This document shows, piece after piece, positions 27,375 to 35,143 of a stretch of DNA of 64,000 nt. Numbering within the stretch: the first letter of the stretch is position 1; each line of letters begins with the position of its first letter. This DNA is from Lichenicoccus sp964247695 (GTDB lineage Bacteria > Pseudomonadota > Alphaproteobacteria > Acetobacterales > Acetobacteraceae): contig CAXTVI010000019.1 in assembly GCA_964247695.1 (NCBI GenBank), forward strand, positions 1-64,000. The letters run 5' to 3'. Both the position numbers and the translations under genes were made by a program. Under the pieces are notes generated by a model. That model was given only the letters and a program-made list of their open reading frames with translations. It ran no database searches and had not been told where the DNA came from.

Positions 27375-29497
27375 GCATCCACCGCCTGGACGGCCGCGAC
27401 ACGACGCTGCTTCTGCTGCAGCGGACTACCGAGCTGCCTGAGATAATCTACTGGGGCACCCGTCTTCCGGACGGCATTGCGCTGAGTGCCGTCCCTGCCC
27501 TGCGCGACCGCGCAACGCGGCGCAACGGTCTCGACGAGGATCACGTCGAGGCGGTGCTGATGCCGACGCTGGGCACCGGAACGCTGCGCGCGCCGGGTCT
27601 GGTCGCGTCCCGCGGCAGCCGCGACTGGACCGCGGATTTCACCGAGGTTCTGGTGCATGACGAGCCGGGCCGGTTGCGGGTCGTGGCGAGCGATGCGGTC
27701 GCCGCCCTGCGGCTCGAGATCGTGCTCGACCTGCCGCCGGACGGCGACCTGCTCGCCATGCGAAGCACGCTGCACAACGCCGGCACGACGCCGCTGCAGG
27801 TGGAGCGGCTCGCCGCCGGCGTGTTCCTGGTGGCTTCGGAGGCGGACGAGCTGCTGGTATTCGACGGGCGCTGGGGCCGCGAGTTCTCCGAGCACCGCCT
27901 CTCGCTTACCGGCGGGAGCTGGGCGTCGGAGAACCGGCGCGGCCGGTCGCACGATCGTTTTCCCGGCCTGATCCTGGGCCTCCCCGGCTTCGACGAGGAT
28001 CGTGGCCTGGTGCACGGCATCCAGCTCGGCTGGAGCGGCAACCATCGCACCGGCGCCGAGCGGCTCGAGGATGGCCGCATCCTGGTGACCACAGGGGAGT
28101 GGCTGCATCCCGGCGAGCTGGTGCTCGAACCGGGCCTGTCTGCGACAACGCCGGTGGCCTATGCCGCGGTCGCGCCGGATGGCCTGTCCGGGCTGTCCCG
28201 ACGCTTCCATGCCGGCATTCGCGGGACGGTGCTGGAGTGGCCGGATGGCCGCATGCGCCCGCGCCCGGTGACGCTGAACACTTGGGAGGGCAACTATTTC
28301 AGCCACGACCATGACCGGCTGGTGGCGCAGGCGACGGCGGCGGCGCGGATCGGGATCGAGCGCTTCGTGCTCGATGATGGCTGGATGGCCGGCCGCCACG
28401 ACGCGACCGCCGGTCTCGGAGACTGGCATCCGGATGCTGACAAGTATCCGCGCGGCCTCGGTCCGCTGATCGATGCGGTGACCCGTCTCGGGCTCGAGTT
28501 CGGGCTCTGGGTCGAGCCGGAGATGGTGAACCCCGACAGCGACCTGTACCGCGCGCATCCAGACGCGGTGCTGCATGTCGAAGGCCGGCCGCTACGCACC
28601 TCGCGGCACCAGCTCATCCTCGACCTGACCCGCCCGGAGATCGCGGAGATCATCTTCGGCGAGCTCGCCGCCCTGCTGCGCGCGCATCCGGTCGTCTACC
28701 TGAAATGGGACATGAACCGGGATTTCGTCGCCGCCGGCGACCGCCACGGCCGCCCCGCCTACCGGCGCCACCTGCTCGCGACCTACGCCCTGCTGGCCCG
28801 GCTGCGGGAGGCATTTCCCGCCGTCGAGATCGAGAGCTGCGCGTCCGGCGGCGGCCGCCCGGACCTCGGCATCCTGCGCCATACCCACCGGGTCTGGACC
28901 TCCGACTGCACCGACGCGCTCGAACGGCTTTCCATCCAGCGTGGCTTCTCCCGGTTCCTGCCGCCCGAGCTGATGGGCGCGCATGTTGCCGCCTCGCCGA
29001 ACCACCAGACCGGGCGACGCCACACGCTCGGCTTCCGTGCCGCGGTCGCCCTGTTCGGCCACATGGGCGTGGAGCTGGACCCGACCACGCTCGCCACCGA
29101 CGAGCAGGACGAGCTGGCGGCCTGGATCGCGCTGCACAAGCGCCTGCGTCCGCTGCTGCATGCGGGGCTGCACCAGGCCCGTCCGGCGCAGGCGGGGCGC
29201 TCGCTGCGCGGGGTGGTGGCGCCGGATTGCCGACACGCAGTGTTCCTGGTGGCGCAGGAGCATACCGATCCGCCCCGCGCGCCGCCGTTGACACTGCCGG
29301 GTCTCGACCCGCACGTCACCTACCGGCTGCACGCGCCGCCGCCGCAGCATCTCGACGTCAGGCTGTCGCCGTCGCAGCGCCGATTGTTCGAGGAGGGACT
29401 GAGCGTCCCGGGCGCGCTGCTCGGCATCGTCGGCATTGCGCTGCCCGAACTGCAGCCGGAGACCGCCCTGGTGCTGGAGCTGAACCGCATTGACTGA
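27371..29497 (+). CDS. GH36 alpha-galactosidase
   Basis: A 708-aa glycoside hydrolase family 36 enzyme that releases terminal alpha-galactose from melibiose, raffinose or galactomannan-type sugars. The N-terminal beta-supersandwich is followed by the (beta/alpha)8 barrel with TLNTWEGNYFSHD near 305, ERFVLDDGWMAGRHD near 340, the nucleophile Asp447 in YLKWDMNRDF, ESCASGGGRPDLGI near 490 and the acid/base Asp512 in WTSDCTDALER. No signal peptide is seen, so it acts in the cytoplasm on sugars taken up by the ABC transporter. The ATG overlaps the permease stop as ATGA. Confidence 0.93.
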   Translation: MSIHRLDGRDTTLLLLQRTTELPEIIYWGTRLPDGIALSAVPALRDRATRRNGLDEDHVEAVLMPTLGTGTLRAPGLVASRGSRDWTADFTEVLVHDEPGRLRVVASDAVAALRLEIVLDLPPDGDLLAMRSTLHNAGTTPLQVERLAAGVFLVASEADELLVFDGRWGREFSEHRLSLTGGSWASENRRGRSHDRFPGLILGLPGFDEDRGLVHGIQLGWSGNHRTGAERLEDGRILVTTGEWLHPGELVLEPGLSATTPVAYAAVAPDGLSGLSRRFHAGIRGTVLEWPDGRMRPRPVTLNTWEGNYFSHDHDRLVAQATAAARIGIERFVLDDGWMAGRHDATAGLGDWHPDADKYPRGLGPLIDAVTRLGLEFGLWVEPEMVNPDSDLYRAHPDAVLHVEGRPLRTSRHQLILDLTRPEIAEIIFGELAALLRAHPVVYLKWDMNRDFVAAGDRHGRPAYRRHLLATYALLARLREAFPAVEIESCASGGGRPDLGILRHTHRVWTSDCTDALERLSIQRGFSRFLPPELMGAHVAASPNHQTGRRHTLGFRAAVALFGHMGVELDPTTLATDEQDELAAWIALHKRLRPLLHAGLHQARPAQAGRSLRGVVAPDCRHAVFLVAQEHTDPPRAPPLTLPGLDPHVTYRLHAPPPQHLDVRLSPSQRRLFEEGLSVPGALLGIVGIALPELQPETALVLELNRID

Positions 29498-31454
29498 AAC
29501 CCTGCAGCTGATCGGTGCGGCACTCGGCGTCTGCTACTACCCCGAGCATTGGCCCGAGGCCTGGTGGGCCGAGGATGCGCGCCAGATGCGCGAAGCCGGC
29601 ATCACCTATGTCCGGATCGCCGAGTTCGCCTGGAGCCGGATCGAGCCCGAGCCCGGGCGTTTCGAGTGGGAGTGGCTCGACCATGCCATCGAGGTCCTGG
29701 GAGCGGCCGGGTTGCGCGTGGTCATGTGCACGCCGACCGCGACGCCGCCGAAATGGCTCATCGACCGTGAGCCGTCGATCCTGCCGGTCGCCGAGGACGG
29801 TCAGGTCCGCGGCTTCGGCTCGCGCCGGCACAGCAGCTTCTCGTCCGAGGCGTGGCTGCGCGAGAGCCGGCGCATCTGCGAGGCGGTGGCGTCCCGCTAC
29901 GGCGCCTCGTCGCCCGTCGCCGGCTGGCAGATCGACAACGAGTTCGGCTGCCACGATACCGTGCGCTCGTACGGCCCGGAGGATCTGCGCGCCTTCCGGC
30001 TCTGGTTGCGGTCCCGCTATGGCAGCATCGAGCGTCTCAACGAGGCCTGGGGCAACGTGTTCTGGTCTGCTGAACTCCGGGATTTCGACGAGGTGGCGCT
30101 GCCGGCGGGTGCTGTCACCGAGACGCTGCCGGCGGCGCGTCTGGACTACCAGCGCTTCGCCTCGAACCAGGTGGCGCAGTACTGCCGCATGCAGTCGGAA
30201 ATCCTGCGGCGGCACTCGCCCGGGCGCTTCGTGACGCACAACTTCATGGGCCGGTTCACCGAGTTCGACCATCACGAGGTCATGCAGACGCTGGATTTCG
30301 CCTGCTGGGACTCCTACCCGCTCGGCTTCACCGAGCAGTTCCCACTCGATGCCGGGGAACGCGCGTTGTTCGCCGAGACCGCCCATCCCGACATCGCCGC
30401 CTTCCACCACGACCTGTATCGCGGCGTCGGGCGCGGTCGGTTCTGGATCATGGAGCAGCAGCCCGGGCCGGTGAACTGGGCGCCTTGGAATCCGGTGCCG
30501 AAGCCCGGCATGGTCCGGCTCTGGACCTGGGAGGCGTTCGCGCACGGCGCCGAGGTGGTCAGCTATTTCCGCTGGCGGCAATGCCCGTTCGGCCAGGAGC
30601 AGCTCCATGCCGGGCTGCAGCGCCCGGATCGCTCCCGTTCGGCGGGGGGCGCCGAGGCGCTGCGGGTCGCGGAGGAGCTGCGCCGGGTCGCACCTTCCGG
30701 GCCGGCCGCCCAGGCGCCGGTCGCGCTGGTGTTCGACTACGAGGCTGCCTGGATGCTGCGCATCCAGCCGCAGGGCAACGACTTCAACTACTACGAGCTC
30801 TGCCTGCGCTGGTACGAGGCCGCGCGCCGGCTCGGGCAAGATGTCGACATCGTCGCCCCCGGTACGCCGCTCTCCGGCTATCGTGCGGTGCTGGTGCCGT
30901 CGCTGCCGCATGTCACTGATGCGGCCCTGGCGGCGCTGCGCGACGCCGCGGCCGCCTTGCTGATCGGGCCGCGCAGCGGCTCGCGGACCCGGGACTTCGC
31001 CATCCCCGACAGCCTGCCGCCCGGGCCGCTGCAGGCGCTGCTGCCGATGCGGATCACCCAGGTCGCGTCGCTGCGGCCGGCTCTCGAGCATGCCGTGACC
31101 GGCACCGTGTCGGGTGCCGCGGTGCGCTGGCGGGAGTGGATCGAAACCGGTGCAGAGGTGCTGGCCCGCTTCGACGATGACATGCCGGCTGTCATCGCGT
31201 CCGGACGTTGCCTCTATGTCGGCTGCTGGCCGGACCGGGATCTGCTCGACGGCGCGGTCCGGCATGTCGTCGCGGCCGGCGGCGGCGAGATCGTGGAGTT
31301 GCCGCCCGGCGTGCGGCTGCGTCGCCACGGCAGCCGCCGCTACGCCTTCAACTACGGGACCGACGCATGGACTCTGCCCGGGCCAGCCAGCCGCCGGTTC
31401 CTGCTCGGCTCGGCCACGATCGCGCCGCAGGACCTGGCCTGCTGGGACGCTTGA
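29490..31454 (+). CDS. GH42 beta-galactosidase
   Basis: A 654-aa GH42 enzyme, predicted to hydrolyse terminal beta-galactosides. Family blocks are GVCYYPEHWPEAWWAEDARQ near the start, the acid/base Glu151 in WQIDNEFGCHDT, HNFMGRFTEFDHHEV near 250 and the nucleophile Glu322 in WIMEQQPGPVNWAP. The C-terminal trimerisation and beta-sandwich domains follow. No signal peptide is present. The start is TTG and overlaps the GH36 stop by 8 bp. GH36 and GH42 together suggest use of mixed plant galactosides. Confidence 0.93.
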   Translation: MTETLQLIGAALGVCYYPEHWPEAWWAEDARQMREAGITYVRIAEFAWSRIEPEPGRFEWEWLDHAIEVLGAAGLRVVMCTPTATPPKWLIDREPSILPVAEDGQVRGFGSRRHSSFSSEAWLRESRRICEAVASRYGASSPVAGWQIDNEFGCHDTVRSYGPEDLRAFRLWLRSRYGSIERLNEAWGNVFWSAELRDFDEVALPAGAVTETLPAARLDYQRFASNQVAQYCRMQSEILRRHSPGRFVTHNFMGRFTEFDHHEVMQTLDFACWDSYPLGFTEQFPLDAGERALFAETAHPDIAAFHHDLYRGVGRGRFWIMEQQPGPVNWAPWNPVPKPGMVRLWTWEAFAHGAEVVSYFRWRQCPFGQEQLHAGLQRPDRSRSAGGAEALRVAEELRRVAPSGPAAQAPVALVFDYEAAWMLRIQPQGNDFNYYELCLRWYEAARRLGQDVDIVAPGTPLSGYRAVLVPSLPHVTDAALAALRDAAAALLIGPRSGSRTRDFAIPDSLPPGPLQALLPMRITQVASLRPALEHAVTGTVSGAAVRWREWIETGAEVLARFDDDMPAVIASGRCLYVGCWPDRDLLDGAVRHVVAAGGGEIVELPPGVRLRRHGSRRYAFNYGTDAWTLPGPASRRFLLGSATIAPQDLACWDA

Positions 31455-31468
31455 CGCAGCCACGCAGT

Positions 31469-31486
31469 CCCGTGCTTCGGCACGGG
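31469..31486 (+). promoter_or_regulatory. UUCG-capped hairpin inside the galactoside operon
   Basis: CCCGTGC-TTCG-GCACGGG forms a perfect 7-bp stem with a UUCG tetraloop, one of the most stable RNA hairpins. It lies 14 bp after the GH42 stop and 18 bp before the proposed GTG start of the MFS gene. No U-run follows, so it may stabilise upstream mRNA or attenuate the MFS gene rather than end transcription. Confidence 0.6.
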
Positions 31487-31504
31487 TCGGGACGGATCAG
31501 GCGG

Positions 31505-32761
31505 GTGCAGAGCACTGCGCTGGTGCTGCTGGTGACCAGCGGGGCGTTGAACTACGTCGACCGGGCCACACTGTCGGTGGCCAATCCCCTGGTGCGCCAC
31601 GATCTGGGGCTGTCGGTGCAGGGCATGGGCCTGCTGCTGTCGGCGTTCCTCTGGTCGTACGCCTTTTCCCAACTGCCGGCGGGCGCGCTGATCGACCGGC
31701 TCGGGCCGCGCCGCATGCTGTCCGCCGGCCTCGCGGTCTGGTCGGTCGCGCAGACGCTCGGTGGCCTGGTCGGCGGCTTCGGGCAGTTCTTCGCGGCGCG
31801 GGTGCTGCTCGGCATCGGCGAGTCCCCGCAATCGCCGGCGAGTGCGAGGATCGTGCGCGACTGGTTCGCGGTCGGCTCGCGCGGCACCGCGACCGGGATC
31901 TGGAACTGCTCGTCCACGCTCGGCTCTGCGATCGCGGTGCCGCTGCTGACCGTGCTGATGCTGCATCTCGGCTGGCGCTGGATGTTCGGCTGCATGGGGA
32001 TCGCCGGCCTGCTGCTGGCGGGGGTATTTTACGCCCTGCATCGCGATCCCGCCGAGATCGCGCTCGATCCTGCGGAACGCGCCTATCTCGGCGAGGCCGC
32101 CGATGCAGGCGGCCGCGTCACCTGGCGGGCCTGGCGGCGGCTGTTCGCCTACCGGACCAGTTGGGGCATGATCGCCGGCTTCTTCGGCTGCATCTACGTG
32201 CTGTGGATCTACAATGCGTGGCTGCCGGCCTATCTCGAGATCGACCGCCATATGAGCATCGGCAGCACCGGCTGGGTGGCGGCGATCCCGTTCCTGTTCG
32301 GCGTCGTCGGCAGCCTGGTCGGCGGACGCCTGTGCGACTGGCTGGTCGCGCGCGGGGTTTCGCCGATCGGCAGCCGGAAATACCCGATGGCGGCGTCCCT
32401 GCTCGCCACTGCCCTGTTCACGGTGCTGGCGGCAGAAGTCGCCAGCAACGCGCTGGCCATCGCCTGCATCTCGGTGTCGATGTTCTTGATCTATGTCTCC
32501 ACCGCGACCGCCTGGGCGATGGCGCCAGTGGCCGCTCCTGGCAACTGCACCGCCTCGCTCGGCGCAATGCAGAATTTCGGCGGCTATATCGGAGGCGCCC
32601 TGGCGCCGATCGTCACCGGCGTGATCGTGCAGCATACCGGTTCGTTCGAGGCGGCGCTGCTGACCGGCGCCGGCGTCGCCGCGCTGGCGGCTCTGGCCTA
32701 CGTGCTGGTGATCAGGGACGCGATTCCCGCGGAGGCGGGGATGACGACGGCCGGTTCATGA
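31505..32761 (+). CDS. MFS transporter (anion:cation symporter type)
   Basis: A 418-aa major facilitator with about twelve membrane segments. The first has NYVDRATLSVANPLV, a hallmark of the ExuT/GudP/LgoT type, followed by the loop ALIDRLGPRRMLSAG and the GIGESPQSPASARIVRDWF block. Members import hexonates, hexuronates or related sugar acids. It is the last gene of the galactoside operon and may import a galactose-derived acid such as galactonate; this is inference. The GTG at 31505 is preferred because a TTG at 31451 would place a strong hairpin inside the coding region. The last residues (IPAEAGMTT) are encoded by a REP-like palindrome. Confidence 0.87.
   Translation: MQSTALVLLVTSGALNYVDRATLSVANPLVRHDLGLSVQGMGLLLSAFLWSYAFSQLPAGALIDRLGPRRMLSAGLAVWSVAQTLGGLVGGFGQFFAARVLLGIGESPQSPASARIVRDWFAVGSRGTATGIWNCSSTLGSAIAVPLLTVLMLHLGWRWMFGCMGIAGLLLAGVFYALHRDPAEIALDPAERAYLGEAADAGGRVTWRAWRRLFAYRTSWGMIAGFFGCIYVLWIYNAWLPAYLEIDRHMSIGSTGWVAAIPFLFGVVGSLVGGRLCDWLVARGVSPIGSRKYPMAASLLATALFTVLAAEVASNALAIACISVSMFLIYVSTATAWAMAPVAAPGNCTASLGAMQNFGGYIGGALAPIVTGVIVQHTGSFEAALLTGAGVAALAALAYVLVIRDAIPAEAGMTTAGS
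32722..32745 (+). repeat. REP-like palindrome at the 3' end of the MFS gene
   Basis: GATTCCCGCGGAGGCGGGGA, followed by TGAC, has a seven-pair stem (one G-T pair) around a GGAG loop and matches the look of dispersed bacterial REP elements. It encodes the final residues of the MFS protein and could also act as a stabilising or terminating stem. The repeated nature cannot be tested in one window. Confidence 0.35.
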
Positions 32762-32795
32762 CAATGCGCCGCAATTGCCGTGCCGGTCCCTGCAA

Positions 32796-33731
32796 ATGAC
32801 ATCGCCCGGCAACGGCCTCTGGAGGCGAACCGCGTCCGGCAGCCTGGCCCTCCTGCTGCGGATCGGCATCGGCCTGCTTCGACGGCTCGGCCCGGTCCGG
32901 GCTTCGAACCTGGGCGGCTGGGTCGGACGCCACCTCGGGCCGTTCCTGTCCGCTTCGCGCACGGCCGACGGCAATCTTCGCCTTGCAATGCCTGACCTCG
33001 ACGCGGGCGAACGCACCAGGATCATCGCCGGCGTCTGGGACAATCTCGGCCGCAATGTCACCGAACTGCCGCATCTCGCGCTCCTCGGCAGCAGCGGGGA
33101 GGCAGGCGGCTGGACCATCGAGGGCGAGCAGCATCTCGCCGCCGCACGAGGCGGCGCGCAGTCGCTGTTCTTTTCCGGGCATTTCGGCAATTGGGAACTG
33201 GTGCTGCCGATCGCGGCCAGCCTGGGCCTGCAGGTAGCCGGTTTCTACCGCGCCGCCTCCGATGCGCGCATCGACGGCATCATCCAGTCGCTGCGGAGCA
33301 CCCGCGGGAGCAGGCCCGTCTCGATGTTCCCGAAAGGCGCGGCGGGCGCGCGGGCGGCGCTCTCGCACCTGCGGCAGGGCGGATCGCTCGGCATGCTGGT
33401 GGACCAGAAGATGAACGACGGGATCCCGGTGCCATTCTTCGGGCGCCCAGCGATGACGGCGCCGGCCCTGGCGCAACTGGCGCTGCGCTACCGCATCCCC
33501 GTCATCCCGATCAGGGTGATCCGGCGGGGGCCGGCGCGGTTCACCATGGTGGTGGAGGCGCCACTCGCCCTGCCTGCCACCGGTCGCCGGCACGACGACA
33601 TCTTTGCGCTCAGCCTGGCGATCAACGAGCGCCTGGAACACTGGATCCGGCAGGATCCGGGCGCCTGGCTCTGGCTGCACCGGCGCTGGCCGAAACTGGC
33701 GCCCGAGACTTGCGATTTGACGCAGCATTAA
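32796..33731 (+). CDS. LpxL/HtrB-family lipid A acyltransferase
   Basis: A 311-aa membrane-anchored lysophospholipid acyltransferase-like protein. The H(x)4E catalytic motif is present as HFGNWE near residue 129, with MLVDQKMNDGIPVPFFGRP near 205 and the C-terminal PGAWLWLHRRWPK, all typical of lauroyl/myristoyl acyltransferases that add secondary acyl chains to Kdo-lipid A. It starts 34 bp after the MFS gene but has no functional link to it. The ATG at 32796 is chosen by family length; a TTG at 32775 is also open. Confidence 0.88.
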   Translation: MTSPGNGLWRRTASGSLALLLRIGIGLLRRLGPVRASNLGGWVGRHLGPFLSASRTADGNLRLAMPDLDAGERTRIIAGVWDNLGRNVTELPHLALLGSSGEAGGWTIEGEQHLAAARGGAQSLFFSGHFGNWELVLPIAASLGLQVAGFYRAASDARIDGIIQSLRSTRGSRPVSMFPKGAAGARAALSHLRQGGSLGMLVDQKMNDGIPVPFFGRPAMTAPALAQLALRYRIPVIPIRVIRRGPARFTMVVEAPLALPATGRRHDDIFALSLAINERLEHWIRQDPGAWLWLHRRWPKLAPETCDLTQH

Positions 33732-33788
33732 CGCATCCGCTGTATTTGCCGTTCCGTAGCCAAAGGTGGACGAGCTGGGGCACGGCAC

Positions 33789-34082
33789 ATGGACGCAGAG
33801 ATTTGGTACTGGCTCGCGGTCACGCAGGATGGCCGCTACTTCATCCTTGATCCTGCCGCGCTGGAGGGGGACGGATCGTTCCGGGAGTTCGTGCGCCGGC
33901 TGGACGCGCAGAACGTGCCCGGCTGGCTAGCCACCACCGACCGGCCTCCCGAAGGCGACGAGGAGCTGAACCTAAACCTCATCTGCAAACTGACGGAGTG
34001 CGAGGGCGACTGGAAAGCCGCGAGCGAGGCGTTCGTCCGCGAGCGCACCCGCAACGCGCTCAGGGCGACCGCGTCAGTGTGA
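33789..34082 (+). CDS. Small hypothetical protein, 97 aa
   Basis: A 97-aa soluble, acidic protein of unknown function (MDAEIWYWLAVTQDGRYFIL, later LNLNLICKLTECEGDWKAAS). Codon use matches its neighbours. It lies 57 bp after the acyltransferase gene and its 3' end overlaps the convergent hydrolase gene by 23 bp. No motif is recognised. Confidence 0.65.
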   Translation: MDAEIWYWLAVTQDGRYFILDPAALEGDGSFREFVRRLDAQNVPGWLATTDRPPEGDEELNLNLICKLTECEGDWKAASEAFVRERTRNALRATASV

Positions 34083-35133
34083 TCTCCTTGTAGGGCGAGG
34101 CGGCGTATGCCAGCAGTGGCGACGCCTCCCCTTTGAGGTGCTGTGCGAAGAAGGCCTGTGCATAGCGGCGGATCATCACCGAGACACGCAGCGCCTGCAC
34201 CGGTCGCGGCATGCCACGACCCGTAAGCGAGAAATGTACCGGGGTGTCCGAGAAGCTCTGGTGGCCGGTGCCCCGGATGACCATCATGAGGGCTCCGGGC
34301 GTCTGCAGGCGGGTGCGTATGCGCTGGAGGTCACGTTCGGTCAATCGCGCCGTCTCGCGCGTCGCCGGATCGGGCGAGGCCAGCTGCGCCGCGGTCGGGT
34401 CGGCCTCGTCGTCGCTCATCAGGAAATAGGGTTGCGCAAAGGCGAGGTCGGCGCCTTGCCCGAACAGCCATCCATCCATGTTGAGCACCGCCAGGAAGCG
34501 TCGATCGTGCGCCGCCGCCTGCGCCGCGACAGCGCCTCCGAACGAGAAACCCAGGATCCCGACGCGGTCGAGGGCAAGTTGTTTGAACCGGCGATCCGCA
34601 CCGGATGCGGCAAGGCGGTGCAGGGCATCCAGCAGCGCGGACGCATCCCGTGCCTGCATGCCGACCTTGGCCTGGACCTTCCACAGGGTCGTCCTGACCG
34701 TGGCATCGCTCGAGAAATCCATCGGACCGGCGAGCCGCGTATCCTCCCGGGTGATCCGGGCCTGGACTACGAAGTAGCCCTGGCTGGCCAGGTCCGCCAG
34801 CAGGCGGGGGTTGTCCGACAGGGTGCCCGGCCAGCCCGGCACGTAGATCAGCACGGGCGTCGTGGCCGGCCTTGCGCCGGCGCCGCGTCCCGGCACCGGA
34901 TAGAAGAAGTCGGCCTGAAGGCTCCGCCTGAAGCCGGCAGCCTCCGTCGGACTGGCCCCTGTGGGCGGTGGCAGTTGCTCGACCTGCATGCCCAGTTGCG
35001 CCGCATCCAGGCTGAAGCGGTCGACCGGCAGATCGCCGCTCGGCCGGGACAAGCCGGGATAGGCCAGTTCCAGCCAGGACCCGATGCCGAACGCCAGCAC
35101 GGCCGCCAGCTTCGACAGCAGCCAGACACGCAC
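34060..35133 (-). CDS. Alpha/beta hydrolase, PAF-acetylhydrolase-like, end of NRPS operon
   Basis: A 357-aa serine hydrolase with an N-terminal hydrophobic segment (residues about 5-25), likely a signal or membrane anchor. The nucleophile elbow GFSFGG is near 207, a candidate acid is in LNMDGWLFG, and the His in GTGHQSFSD near 290. The NMDGW block and layout resemble platelet-activating-factor acetylhydrolases or dienelactone hydrolases. It begins 10 bp after the last NRPS gene on the same strand, so it is very likely co-transcribed. A role in removing a protecting acyl group, or in self-protection at the cell surface, is possible but is inference. Confidence 0.83.
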   Translation of the reverse strand: MRVWLLSKLAAVLAFGIGSWLELAYPGLSRPSGDLPVDRFSLDAAQLGMQVEQLPPPTGASPTEAAGFRRSLQADFFYPVPGRGAGARPATTPVLIYVPGWPGTLSDNPRLLADLASQGYFVVQARITREDTRLAGPMDFSSDATVRTTLWKVQAKVGMQARDASALLDALHRLAASGADRRFKQLALDRVGILGFSFGGAVAAQAAAHDRRFLAVLNMDGWLFGQGADLAFAQPYFLMSDDEADPTAAQLASPDPATRETARLTERDLQRIRTRLQTPGALMMVIRGTGHQSFSDTPVHFSLTGRGMPRPVQALRVSVMIRRYAQAFFAQHLKGEASPLLAYAASPYKEITLTRSP

Positions 35134-35143
35134 CCCGACGATG

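Noticed and set aside
29358..31463. A 701-codon minus-strand frame over the GH42 gene
   Set aside because: Antisense shadow of a clear GH42 enzyme with catalytic residues in place; no domain in the shadow.
31451..32761. TTG at 31451 as the MFS start, overlapping the GH42 stop
   Set aside because: It would put a UUCG hairpin and a poorly conserved-looking 18-residue lead into the protein; the GTG at 31505 begins just before the first membrane segment.
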